The notes under the pieces: generated by a model
The model's database searches: none
Seen by the model: the letters and a program-made list of their open reading frames with translations, nothing else
Told to the model about the DNA's origin: nothing
From: Iris pallida
Taxonomy: Eukaryota; Streptophyta; Magnoliopsida; Asparagales; Iridaceae
Length of the DNA: 64,000 nt
Assembly: GCA_029216955.1 (NCBI GenBank)
Contig: JANAVB010033217.1
Location: 1,809,059-1,873,058, forward strand
Direction: 5' to 3'
In this document: positions 33,305 through 45,800 of the stretch, one piece after another
Layout: each line of letters opens with the position of its first letter
Position numbering within the stretch: position 1 is the first letter of the stretch
Program-made: the position numbers and the translations under genes

Positions 33305-34616
33305 CTTGTCCAACAATCTGGTAGTTGTTTGAGGTGGAGGGCATTTCACATCAAACCTTGCACATGCATCAACTAAATACTTATTAGCTGCTTCACTTGA
33401 AAGGTCATTTGGTATATTGAGGCTGGCCAGTATTTCCAAACCCTCAATCATATCTATCCTTCTGAAATAGCAAAGAATTGAAAAGCATTTTAACATAAAA
33501 CTAATGAACAGAGAACAATAAATCTACAATAGATAGAAAGAAATAAATAATTAAAAATCTTACTTGAATGGGGGAGTAAAATCAAATTCTACTGGATCAT
33601 TGTCTAGCCCATTTGCGTGGTATTTTATCTTATAACCACCTGTTAGCTCCTTGACCATTCCTGTTCAAGATAAAAAATACCATATAGTCTATCTAGCTTT
33701 TGTGAGCTTATAAAATAAACTTACAAGATGCATACAAATAAATATATAAATATTCTACTGATGTAGGGTGGGATATAATTAAATCAAATACTTCCATTTA
33801 CTAATGTCAATAAAACATCCAACAAAAGGTAAACAGTAAAATAAAACTCAATATTAATTAAACTTACCAGATATCATCTGCTCAGTAATTTCCATCAAAT
33901 CATTGTAATCTGCAAAGGCCATGTAAAATTCACATGTGGTAAATTCAGGATTATGGGTCAAATCGATTCTTTCATTCCAAAATTGCTTTCCAATCTCATA
34001 AACACGGTCCAGACCACCCACAACCAGCTCAGGGGCAATGCGCATGTACAACTTCATATTCAAATCATTGTGGTGCGTAACATAGGTTTTGCAGCTGCTC
34101 CACCAGCAATCATATTCATCATAGGTGTTTCCACCTGATTATGAGGAAAGTCGGGATAACTGAATGAAACTTTCCAGGAAGTTTTGCATTGAGAAATAAG
34201 AATGAGATGATAGTCAAACCTCCAAAAAGTCAAGATTGTCGAGGAAACTTCTGATATACGAAATAATTTTAGCTCGGGTCTTAAAAATTTCCCTGACCTC
34301 ATTGTTCAACATCAGATCCAGATATCTTTGACGATATCGAGTTTCCTATAAAACCACATAAAGCTTCAGAGAGTAATTTGGCATATAAAACAAACATGAA
34401 TTTCATTAGAAATCAACTAATGCAATATATTTTGACATAAATCCCAAAATATCAACGAGCGGCTAGACTATGACAATGAAGAAATTTGTCCCTTCAATAC
34501 TTCAGCGTTTGCATTAAAAGTTTAAAAACGCTAGGTAAAATTCCAGTCGTGTAAAATATCTAAATACCTGATCCTTCATAATATAGGAATCAGGGTTTCT
34601 TGTCATTCCTGGAACC
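33305..34616 (-). pseudogene. captured lysyl-tRNA synthetase gene fragment (five exons)
   Basis: Minus-strand exons with introns: 34568-about 34616 (VPGMTRNPDSYIMKDQ), 34220-34345 (42 codons, [20 protein letters not shown]...), 33868-34134 ([14 protein letters not shown]..., [40 protein letters not shown]), 33564-33660 ([15 protein letters not shown]), and 33305-33461 ([40 protein letters not shown]). These match the class II catalytic domain of cytosolic LysRS (motif 2 region TCEFYMA), which attaches lysine to tRNA-Lys. Damage: a one-base deletion after AAAKP in exon 33868-34134, a five-codon loss at APEL/VVGG, and a GC instead of GT donor at 33304-33303. The N-terminal anticodon-binding part and motif 3 are absent. 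Confidence 0.93.
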
Positions 34617-35325
34617 ATTCAGTAGCCTTTCCTTCTTGTTTCTGTGAGAAATTCGAAAAACAAATAGCTCTCTCTCCAAATCGAAAAAATTTAGAGGCAA
34701 AAAACAATGATTATTTAGAAAATTTAGAAAAACAGGAGAACATAAGGAAAAAAATACAATACGACAGGAGAGAGAGAGGCGTTCAGCTCTCTCTCCAAAT
34801 CAAAAAAATTGGGGAAAACTTATCTAGACGGAAAGAACCATACCTTCAGAGAGAGAGAGATGCACACGGATTTAGGGCTCCAGCCGAAGAGGAGATGCAC
34901 ACGAATTTAGGGCTCCAGTCGAAGATGAGATGCACACGGATTTAGGGCTCCAGCCGAAGAGGAGAACAAAATGGAGGAGAAGCTCCAGCAGACGAGGTTT
35001 AGGGCTCACGCTCCAGCCGAAGAGATTTAGGGCGCTCGAGGAAAAAATTGGGGGGGACCGAAATATGTTTTCCCTCCTAACGCTTACTTAATCACGTGAA
35101 ACACACGTGATAGATTTTGTATATTTTTCATAAGGTTTAGCAACGGTTTTCAATTGTTGTAATCGTAATACTATGTGTTATTTATATTATGTTTTAGTTT
35201 TCCCTATTTATACTAACGGTTTTTGGCTTTGCTAACAGTTTCTAACTGTTGGAAATTAGTAACGAAAATACACTGTTGGTAATCAAAAAATAATTGTGTT
35301 GGGAAATCCCTCTTTTGGTGTAGTG
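34617..35325. other. right end of the CACTA element
   Basis: Three near-identical GATGCACACG(G/A)ATTTAGGGCTCC units (34860-34990), then GC-richer sequence, subterminal AACGGT motifs and the right TIR (35298-35325). Confidence 0.75.
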
Positions 35326-35712
35326 ATTTTGTGCGGCATTTAGACACCGACACCTGTTAGCCGGATTACTTGATGTTTTGTGTCAGTATAGAATTGTAAA
35401 TAAACAGACTGCAGCTGTGTATAATTTTGTACTCCTGACTCTCTGAGATAGCTAAATTATAAAGCTAGTCTCTCATGATCATTTTGATGAAGCGTCGGGG
35501 ACGCCTTACAGCTTTATCTTTAATGTTCATTTAATTGCTGATGTGACTTGATTGATTGAGACATAGAACTCTGTGGGACCATAGGAGACTTGATTGTAGC
35601 ATGTACCCCCTAGTCTTTCGACAGCCACGATCGCCGTATGACGTTACGTACCTCATATGGAGTAGCTGGCCTAGTCCGTCTCCGTATTTCGGTACTGGGG
35701 CGTGACAGAATG

Positions 35713-36278
35713 TTAGTTAACTCATAATGGCAGGACAGCAGCGCATTGTCGCCATTTATTAGAATTATGGAGATTATGGGCTCACTGCAGCCAGCAGCGC
35801 ACTGGTGAGACATGACCCCTAGAGTTGAAATTATTTTAAGAAAATGTAGGTTATAAAATATTGCTAAAAATATGGCTAGTGGTCCTCTTTGATCGTAGTT
35901 ACCCTTGAGTCAATATTGGATAGAGTTAATAAATGTTCGATTTTGTATCATATTTGATTTACGAAACCAAAGATTTACGACAGCCAGGTGTACGCTAGCG
36001 AGACATAAATTCTTGGTAAAGTGACTTCAGACATGATTATAGATTTCAGATATTATAAAGGGTAGGAAAAAGACTTGTATGTCCTATTGATTCAAAACCA
36101 ATACTAGTAAAAAATTTTATAAGTTGGGTAGCTTGTCCCCAACCTAGCATCCCATTGTCCTTGTGACCAATTAACGAGGTAATTAACTGACACTAGTAAG
36201 TTTACCTAGACTATAGAGTTTAGAGGTCCCTAACATATTGATCGACCAAGACATTAGACAAAAAGAACAGACAAGACA
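35713..36278 (+). other. family C internal remnant
   Basis: Between the GAATG and ACAAT duplications. No ORF supported; continuous with 23784-24474 before insertions. Confidence 0.6.
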
Positions 36279-36283
36279 ACAAT
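36279..36283 (+). repeat. target site duplication ACAAT, left
   Basis: Matches ACAAT at 47486-47490, bracketing the F2 element exactly. Confidence 0.92.
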
Positions 36284-37074
36284 TGTCACGACCCGCACCC
36301 ACCGTGAGGGTACGAGTACGTAACAGCGCCCAGCCTACGCCACAGTGTCGGCGGTAGAACGCTGTTCTAGGTCATGAACTATAACTAGCATAATATGAAT
36401 ACTCTCCAAAAGGAGGCCAACACAGAGGTACAACTCAATCACAATCTAAGGTAGAATGTAGCACGATGGAATAGATAAAGAAATCCTCAACTGAGGTACA
36501 GCAGAATGATATAACAAAGTTAACCACTACCAGTCTCAACATCTCTAAAATATACAACTCTGAAAACAAAGACAATAACCAAACATGAAAAGAAGAACAG
36601 TCTAAGCTATCTACGCTATGCAAGGTATCGTTCTCAGCAGCTGCCTGAACCTCCCCAGGGGTCCAGGTCGCGAGTGTCATCTAGGCAATGGGGTGCAGGG
36701 TTCCTCATCATCCTCTGTAAAAATTTTAACATGTCCAGTCAGGACGGGAGCGAGTACAATACATCTCACGCAGATTATAACAGGTTAGAGAATATAAACA
36801 TGCAAGATAGTATGATACATGAAACTGAAAGAAAGTACATGATGTAAACAGAGAGAGAACTGTAATAGAAATATCTACTATAAGTAGAAAGCTGCCAGTG
36901 ACTAGTGATTTAGAGTACAAAGTCGACATGTGAACGGCTTGATTTGCACATGGCTGTACTAAAGAGGCGTACATGGCTATACTACTTTGGAATTGTTCAC
37001 ATGACTATTTATACTCCCCCATACCCCAATCAATACACAAGGATCCAGACAAGTTATGTTACGTACATGGTTTT

Positions 37075-37362
37075 CACATGAAGCCCATAAATGGGTGCAC
37101 ATGAAATATACATGAGAGCTCATAAATAAGTGCACATGAAATTCACATGAAGGCCCATAAATGGGTGCACATGAAATTCACATGAGGGCTCATAAATGAG
37201 TGCATATGAAGTATAGGTTATACATGAGATACATGAGAAACATGACCGATCATGAGAGCACATAAGAGTACATGAGCATGCATGAACGAGCATGAAGCAC
37301 ATGAGAAACATGAATAACATGAGAGCGTGGAATACATGATGTACATGAAACACATGACATGA
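37075..37362. repeat. 35-bp CACATGAA tandem array and ACATGA-rich tail
   Basis: Units start at 37098, 37133, 37168 and 37203 with a partial one before, followed by irregular ACATGAGA words. In the other LTR the array is cut short near 43772. Confidence 0.9.
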
Positions 37363-39574
37363 TGTATCCGATGCTCCCGAGGGAGATAACATCGCATGAA
37401 AAGATCCATATAGTACCAATCCGTGATAATATCGTGACAGCATCAAATAAGGTAAACTAGAGCAGGAATATAATTCTAAGCAAGTTATGAAATGATCAGA
37501 GAATGTACTCGCCTGGTATCTGAATAGCTGTAGTAAATGTACTGTCCGAGATGAGGTACCTGACTCCTAGTTAGAGCAACCCAAGTCAAGATGTATACAT
37601 GAGGTGATAAATGAAATGTAAAATGCATCTGCATGCTGTCTAGGGTCAATCTAGACTAAAGTCAACCCTTGGTCAACTCTAGTCAACTGCACTAGTCAAG
37701 CTAGGTCAACTAGGTCAAACTTGACCCAAACAAGTCTAATAAGTATCACTAGGCCTAACCAAGCATATACTTCCACACCAACACAACACAGGGCCAAAAC
37801 CAAGCTATCAACACACAATTACATATATACATATATCCACACAATGTATATAAGCCATACATCTATATTAGGCCTAAAATCATACATTTCTATATCCATA
37901 ACCACTATACAACCAATAGAATCAAATATGCATAATATGAGGTAATATTATATATGTATATAGGTATGCAAGGAGGGAAAAATGTGAGAGAAGAACATGT
38001 GTGAGTGTATTCCAATGAAGGTAAGGGTCAATGACATTCTCAGCTTAGTACAGTGAACACACAGTATACAATACATAGAAATCAATGTGTTCAATTCTCA
38101 GAAAATAGTATGTGAAGCGAAATTCAGATTTAACAGTTTAATAGTGCATAGATGTGTGGAATTGTTCTCAGATTTCAGAATTCACATAGTGGCATGTGTG
38201 TATGCGACATGGTATTAGGAAATAGTGTATCCAATTATCCATTTCTAGGTTTTAGTGTAACAATCAATGTGTGCTCAGGAAGAAAACTGTGTAGCAGTAG
38301 TGGGTGTGTGTGTTTACATTGTGTGAGAAACAGTGCAACATATCTCAGTGTTTGTGTGTGTAGGAGTGTCTTCAATGTGTATGTTACAAACAGTGTATTC
38401 AGTTGACAGTTAGCCATTCATTCAAACCCAATCTCTAAAACAGTGGACAGCAAATGGCTCTGTTTTAGCACATTTAGTCATGTACAGGAGTGTTAATGTA
38501 TGTGTGTATTCCTAAGTTAAGTTCTCAGATTTTTGGTGAATACAAGTCAATATGAATGCATACAAATCAGGATTTAGTGTAATCAATCCCAGGTTTCAGT
38601 CATCTGAGGTAACCCCTACTCTTCTCATACAATTACCTCTCCTATCTAGTTACCTTCATATGGCCTCTTGACTGATACTCTTCTCACTCTTCACTCTTCT
38701 ATAACCCACACGACCTAGGCACTCACACTATCAATCTGTTTCTACTCGACACCCACACACAATATTTACATATCATAAACTAACATGTATGTACACATAC
38801 GACTATATGCTATACCTATAGGTAAAATAGAATGGAGCAATACTCTAAAGAGGTGGATAGGGGACCACTGATACAGGACACACATTCCTGCTACTAACCA
38901 CTCAAGCTATCCCTCTACCTCAACTGAATGCAACTAGACCCCCTTTCCTACATTTCTAACCCACTGATACATAAGGAGACACTCATAAAAATGGTATGGA
39001 CTGAACTAAGTGATGAATGCAGTGTAGTGTCAATATGAAATTGATTGGTATAACAGGAATAGGAATTCAGTGATTTAGTTTCTCAGGAAGTCTGGGAACA
39101 AAATGACAGTCCAACCCAAAATTTGAAAATCACCTAACAATGAGCCCTTCACTGTATAAGGGAATAGGAAAATAAAAACCAATTTAGTATGTAGATTTCA
39201 AAATCAATTTAAGGGAATAAACTTGCATCAAATAGGAAAACATACCAGGCATGTAGGCATGCACAAACATTAAAGTTAGCATCTCAATCTCAGTTTTACA
39301 TTCTCAGTTTTCAGGTAAAACAGTGAGCAGTTCACAGTTTAACACATGTATCAATTAACATTCAAAAATCAATTTCGAAAACCAAGACCTAATACCAATG
39401 AATAACCAAGGTTTCAGTAATGATATACAAATGTAGATGGGTTAGCATGGCAGTTTAATTATGGGAAATGGTTTGAAAACATATTTAATTTCAGAGAACC
39501 TACACAGTACAAATATCAGGAATTTGATAGTACATATCAGAAAATAGGATTTTCCTTATTTTGAAAGCCAAAAC

Positions 39575-39964
39575 CTAAGGAAAACCCACAACCAGGCATA
39601 TGGAAGTGTCCCCCATGTGTACACGTGTCTGGGAGAAGTGTTCGTGTCCAGGAAACTGGATACGAAGTGTCCAATCAATGAATGTGAATCCCAGTGAAAC
39701 AGTCAATGACGACTGTCTCGTGCTTGCGTGTCGAGCCTTCGTGCTCTCGACACAAGGCGACACGTGACTCGTGCTCGTGCATAGAGGTTCGCCCATAGAT
39801 GGGCTAGGATTCCCACACCCTGACCTGGATCGAACCCGTGTTGTGTTCGATCTATAGGTGAGTATCAGCGAGGCAAAACTGCGTGTGTGCACACAGTACG
39901 TGATCCGTGCGTACGGGATTTCTCCTCGCGTGGTGAACCATATGCTCCCAAATTTTGGGAGCAT
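39575..39964 (-). CDS. LTR-internal ORF beginning in the palindrome
   Basis: 129 codons from an ATG that is the first three bases of the palindrome, starting MLPKFGSIWFTTRGEI. The sister LTR keeps the same length ORF at 45868-46257. Both LTRs are very similar overall, so conservation is uninformative. No domain recognised; may be chance. Confidence 0.2.
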   Translation of the reverse strand: MLPKFGSIWFTTRGEIPYARITYCVHTRSFASLILTYRSNTTRVRSRSGCGNPSPSMGEPLCTSTSHVSPCVESTKARHASTRQSSLTVSLGFTFIDWTLRIQFPGHEHFSQTRVHMGDTSICLVVGFP

Positions 39965-40609
39965 AGTGTCAGTGATGGCCCCATCATCCCCAAAAAATTT
40001 TGTGTCCCGATGTGTCCTATGCAGTGAGTACTAGGACCCGATATGCAGGACACCTAGCCGATGCCCCGTGCAGCGTGTCCGACACTAAATTCGACACAAA
40101 GACGACACCAAAATAATTTCAGTCTTCACGAAATATATTATACACACATAGATCTATAATTCCATGTAATTAGTTTTTCAAAAATCAAAAATAAAGTCCT
40201 TTGTGACATTTCATCAAACACATGCACATACACCATGATACGTGTCCGATACGGACACCAAACGGACACGAAATCCACCCAAACTCTAGGGACAGCTAGG
40301 GGACACTTAGGGCTAGCCTAATATGCAAAGAAATCGGAATTAAAATATAATTTTAAGTATTTTACCTATAGGTGCAATTTGCAAGAAAAGGCCTCAAATG
40401 GGGGGTGTTCTCCTTGGTGGCCAAATGCTCCAATTTGGTTCAAACCTGAGATTTCTCTCCATGAACACAAAATAAGGCTAGGTTAGGATCAAATGCAAAA
40501 GACTAGAGTGAAAAAGGATTAAAAATAAAGAATCTAGGGATTGGGGAAGAATGTCATTACCTCTTTCTTCAATTTGTTGAAATCTCAATAAAGAGACAAG
40601 AACAACAAT

Positions 40610-40682
40610 GAGAAGATTATTTATAGGGATGTGAGCCCTAAGTGGCTGGTCATATTGAATGAAAATTAGGGTTAGGGTTACT
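40610..40682 (-). promoter_or_regulatory. telo-box and TATA box of the F2 LTR
   Basis: Minus strand: AACCCTAACCCTAAT at about 40667-40681, then CCCTATAAATAATC at about 40613-40626. The same pair occurs at about 46959-46975/46908-46921, 15422-15434/15384-15397 (diverged TATA) and 54522-54537/54475-54486. Confidence 0.65.
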
Positions 40683-41192
40683 AGTCATGGGCCATGGGCC
40701 AAGTCATATGAGCAATGGGCTCTCTACCTTAGCCTTAAGTCCAACATTAAAATCCTTCCTAATTTTCTCAAGAGCTAAATCACTCAAGTCAAAACCAAGT
40801 CGACTTAAGTTAGATTAGGGTCTCACCATGCTATTCAAGTCACCTTAACTAGAGTCAGCATCTAGGTTAGTCTCTTAAGTCACAACTAGCAAAAGTTAAA
40901 ATCAGCAACCGTCAATCCAATAAATAAATCAAAAATTCTAAAAAGTCAAAATGACCAAATTACCCCTTGACTAAAAATGATAATTAGATATTCAAAATCA
41001 CATGGTTAGGCTCTAGGGCAGACAGTCTCTACGGTTTCACTAGCTGCACATCATTCACAAGTCATGATATTTAAATAGTTTTAAAATGATTAAAAATCAC
41101 CAAAAATTATAATATGATTTAAATACAAATAAATAATAATTATAAATACAAATTTTCAAAATTACCCTCATTTTAGAAAACTGGGTGTTACA

Positions 41193-42886
41193 AGTCTACC
41201 CACCTTAGAAAAATCTCATCATCGAAATTTAAGATGGTAGTACTACTTCTAGGTCAAACATAGTCAAGGGTCAACCACTAGTCAACATCCAAGTACTTGG
41301 TCATCAACTGGTCAACTTCTTAGGGTTTTACCTATGCTAGCTATCTAGGTGTTGGCAACTAGAGATTAGCAAAAAGAAAAACTCTATAATAGGCTAACTC
41401 TTAACTTCCCAATCTTATCAAGTCACCCATAACTAAATACCCATAATCTAAGCACACAAATCCCAATACCATATATACATAAGCTCAAGAACAACAACCC
41501 ATTATATATATCCTAAGTATATCATCTATATATCCATACATATATAACTGATCATCAAGGGTTAAAGTAAACTAAACTTATAAGGAACTGAACAAATGCT
41601 CAGAAATTAGGTTAAGGATGAATGATCTGAAACATCGATGTAGGCAAAAGAAAATGATGCTAAGGAGACTGAATTTATAAGAAAAAGGACATTACATCTA
41701 GTGAAGGGTCTGCACACTGCCTATAAAGGTTGATCTATCATGCCTGAACTCATCACAAGGAGAACTTAACTAAAATAGGAAACTGAACCAATATAGGCTA
41801 AACAACATGTCTATAATCCTATACAACAATGGCCTATAGATACCAACCAACCCATATCCCATATGCCACTATCATCTGTAATCTATCTATATGTAGAGAC
41901 CTCACAGTCTTAGGTGAACTACAACTATACTCAAGGACAGGCTCTGGTCATGGGTGCCTTACTGGAAAGGACAAGGGAAATTAATAACAATCATCAAGGC
42001 TGCAGAGCAGACTAACATCCTCTATGGGAACTGGTAGGTATTATAAATAACAGAAGAATCATCTACAATGGGTTACTATTCTAATACCAATGCTAACTAT
42101 CATCTCTAGGGTACAGCCACGCTACAAGTCATCATGCCAGTATACTATGAAAGAACTACATATGAATAAGCTACATAAAACTAAAATATCCCTACTCCTA
42201 AATTATTTGATGATGGAATACAATTATAACAACAGAAGGGTACGATAGAGATGATATGTTTAAAAATCTTCTCAAGATACAGTCTGATAATCATATACGT
42301 CTGTCCCAAATTATGTTACTCAGAGCCCTCGCCATGCCAGTCAGCAAGGCTGCGATAAACGATAGATTCTATAACTGGGGCATGCACCTCTATAATCATG
42401 TCGTCTGGAATTCTCGCTATGCCGACTAGTATAGCTGCGAGAAATTCCAAATCTCATAACCAAGATACGTACATCCGAAGTCAGGTCTCTATATTTCCGC
42501 CACGCCAGCTAATATGGCTGCGATAAACTACAGGTTCCATAATCAAGTAGACGTTTTACCATCCCTGTTATTCCCGTCAACATATGTTATCAGAAATATC
42601 GTAACTCAGGCCATAAAATTCATCTCGATAGGAAAATCAAAATCAACAACGATCCATCAAAATCAAATTCAATAAATAAGGAGTGAGAGCGAACAAAACA
42701 AGAGAAAGGATTTCAAATTGAAGTTTAAATAAGATTCTCAAGGGTCGTCCCAAGAATCTCTCAAGGAGTCCTAACTGTGATTGAGTACCTTCAATAATAT
42801 ATACTAATCCTACTGCAGGCTGTAGTGATACTCTAGTTCGAATACCACTATATAAACTCGACCTGCATGGGCCACCACTAAAAACG
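41193..42886 (-). other. F2 internal region, non-coding
   Basis: Minus order: primer-binding site, about 300 bp, three degenerate units near 42325-42545 (CCATGCCAGTCAGCAAGGCTG-like, each with GCTGCGA(T/G)AAA), GGTCAA-rich sequence and polypurine tract (41193-41211). No ORF above noise. Confidence 0.8.
42862..42877 (-). other. primer-binding site, tRNA-Ile type
   Basis: TGGTGGCCCATGCAGG on the minus strand, 9 nt from the LTR end at 42887. It is complementary to a tRNA 3' end CCTGCATGGGCCACCA, which I recall as plant tRNA-Ile(AAU). Confidence 0.7.
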
Positions 42887-45800
42887 TGTCACGATCCGCA
42901 CCTACCGTGAGGGCACGAGTACGTAACAGCGCCCATCCTACGCCGCAGTATCGGCGGTAGAACGCTGTTCTAGGTCATGAACTATAACTAGCATAATATG
43001 AATACTCTCCAAAAGGAGGCCAACACAGAGGTACAACTCAATCACAATCTAAGGTAGAATGTAGCACGATGGAATAGATAAAGAAATCCTCAACTGAGGT
43101 ACAGTAGAATGATATAACAAAGTTAACCACTACCAGTCTCAACATCTCCAAAATATACAACTCTAAAAACAAAGACAATAACCAAACATGAAAAGAAGAA
43201 CAGTCTAAGCTATCTACACTATGCAAGGTATCGTCCTCAGCTGCCTGAACCTCCCTAGGGGTCCAGGTCGCGAGTGTTATCTAGGCAAGCTCCAAGGTAA
43301 GGGGTACAGGGTTCCTCATCATCCTCTGTAAAATTTTCAACAGGTCCAGTCAGGACGAGAGCGAGTACAATACATCTCACGCAGATCATAACAGGTTAGA
43401 GAATATAAACATGTAAGAGAGTACGATACATGAAACTGAAAGAAAGTACATGATGTAAACAGAGAGAGAACTGTAATAGAAATATCTACTATAAGTAGAG
43501 AGCTACCAGTGACTAGTGATTTAGAGTACAAATTCGACATGTGAACGGCTTGATTTGCACATAGCTATACTAAAGAGGCGTACATGGCTATACTACTTTG
43601 GAATTGTTCACATGACTATTTATACTCCCCCATACCCCAATCAATACACAAGGATCCAGACAAGTTATGTTACGTACATGGTTTTCACATGAAGCCCATA
43701 AATGGGTGCACATGAAATATACATGAGAGCTCATAAATAAGTGCACATGAAATTCACATGAAGGCCCATAAATGGTTATGAAATGATCAGAGAATGTACT
43801 CGTCTGGTATCTGAATAGCTGTAGTAAATGTACTGTCCGAAATGAGGTACCTGACTCCTAGTTAGAGCAACCCAAGTCAAGATGTATACAGGAGGTGATA
43901 AATGAAATATACAATGCATCTGCATGCTGTCTAGGGTCAATCTAGACTAAAGTCAACCCTTGGTCAACTCTAGTCAACTGTACTAGTCAAGCTAGGTCAA
44001 CTAGGTCAAACTTAACCCAAACAAGTCTAATAAGTCTCACTAGGCCTAACCAGGCATATACTTCCACACCAACACAACACAAGGCCAAAACCAATCTATC
44101 AACACACAATTACATATATACATATATCCACACAATGTATATAAGCCATACATCTATATTAGGCCTAAAATCATACATTTCTATATCCATAACCACTATA
44201 CAACCAATAGAATCAAATATGCATAATATGAGGTAATATTATATATGTATATAGGTATGCAATGAGGGAAAAATGTGAGAGGGAAACATGTGTGAGTGTA
44301 TTACAATGAAGGTAATGGTCAATGACATTCTCAGTTTAGTACAGTGAACACACAGTATACAATACATAGAAATCAATGTGTTCAATTCTCAGAAAACAGT
44401 GTGTGAAGGGAAATTCTGATTTAACAGTTTAATAGTGCATAGATGTGTGGAATTGTTCTCAGATTTCAGAATTTACATAGTGGAATGTGTGTATATGACA
44501 TGGTATTAGGAAACAGTGTATCCAATTATCCATTTCCAGGTTTTAGTGTAACAATCAATGTGTGCTTAGGAAGAAAACTGTGTAGCAGTAGTGGATGTGT
44601 GTGTTTACATTGTGTGAGAAACAGTGCAACATATCTCAGTGTTTGTGTGTGTAGGAGTGTCTTCAATGTGTATGTTACAAACAGTGCATTCAGTTGACAG
44701 TTAGCCATTCATTCAAACCCAATCTCTAAAACAATGGACAACACATGGCTCTGTTTTAGCACATTTAGTCATGTACAGGAGTGTCAATGTATGTGTGTAT
44801 TCCTAAGTTAAGTTCTCAGATTTATGGTGAATACATATCAATATGAATGCATACAAATCAGGATTTAGTATAATCAATCCCAGGTTTCAGTCATCGGAGG
44901 TAACCCCCTACTCTTCTCACACAATTACCTCTCCTATCCACTTACCTTCATATGGCCTCTTGACTGATACTCTCCTCACTCTTCACTCTTCTATAACCCA
45001 CACGACCTAGGCACTCACACTATCAATCTGTTTCTACTCGACACCCACACACAATATTTACATATCATAAACTAACATGTATGTACACATGCGACTATAT
45101 GCTATACCTATAGGTAAAATGGAATGGAGCAATACTCTAAAGAGGTGGATAGGGGACCACTGATGCAGGACACACATTCCTGCTACTAACCACTCAAGCT
45201 ATCCCTCTACCTCAACTGAATGAAACTAGACCCCCTTCCCTACATTTCTAACCCACTGATACATAAGGAGACACTCATAAAAATGGTATGGACTGAACTA
45301 AGTGATGAATGCAGTGTAGTGTCAATATGAAATTGATTGGTGTAACAGGAATAGGAATTCAGTGATTTAGTTTCTCAGGAAGTCTGGGAACAAAATGATA
45401 GTCCAACCTAAATTTCGAAAATCATCTAACAATGAGCCCTTCACTGTATCAGGGAATAGGAAAATAAAAACCAATTTAGTATGTAGATTTCAAAATCAAT
45501 TTAAGGGAATAAACTTGCATCAAATAGGAAAACATACCAGACATGTAGGCATGCACAAACATTAAAGTTAGCATCTCAATCTCAGTTTTATATTCTCAGT
45601 TTTCAGGTAAAACTGTGAGCAATTCACAGTTTAACACATGTATCAATTAACATTCAAAAATCAATTTCGAAAACCAAGACCTAACACCAATTAATAACCA
45701 AGGTTTCAGTAATGATATACACATGTAGATGGGTTAGCATGGCAGTTTCAATTATGGGAAATGGTTTGAAAACATATTTTATTTCAGAGAACCCACACAG

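Larger units (their letters stand above)
26954..35325. mobile_element. CACTA (CMC/EnSpm) DNA transposon, non-autonomous, gene-capturing
   Basis: Terminal inverted repeats begin CACTACACCAAAA at both ends and continue imperfectly to TTCCCAAC (about 28 bp). The 3-bp duplication ATT is at 26951-26953 and 35326-35328. Subterminal regions carry many TAACGGT/ACCGTTA motifs (26985-27250 and 35140-35290), the pattern of transposase-binding sites in this superfamily. No transposase ORF is visible in 8.4 kb; instead there are exon-intron pieces of host genes, all on the minus strand. Confidence 0.93.
24475..35707 (+). mobile_element. solo LTR D containing a CACTA transposon
   Basis: Starts TGTCACTCCCCGATCC and ends CTGGGGCGTGACA, with GAATG at 24470-24474 and 35708-35712. 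Without the CACTA element it is about 2.9 kb. A TATATAATA box near 24727 on the plus strand suggests plus orientation. No internal region or second LTR accompanies it, so it is a solo LTR. Confidence 0.85.
36284..41192 (-). mobile_element. F2 3' LTR (4.9 kb)
   Basis: Minus-orientation start TGTAACACCCAG at 41192, end GTCGTGACA at 36284. Contains telo-box and TATA (about 40610-40682), a palindrome (39942-39964), CAGTTT/TGTGTG-rich middle sequence, GGTCAA-rich sequence and a 35-bp CACATGAA array. Confidence 0.92.

Noticed and set aside
26954..35325. CRISPR-like or bacterial features
   Set aside because: All arrays are short direct satellites without unique spacers; the DNA is eukaryotic.
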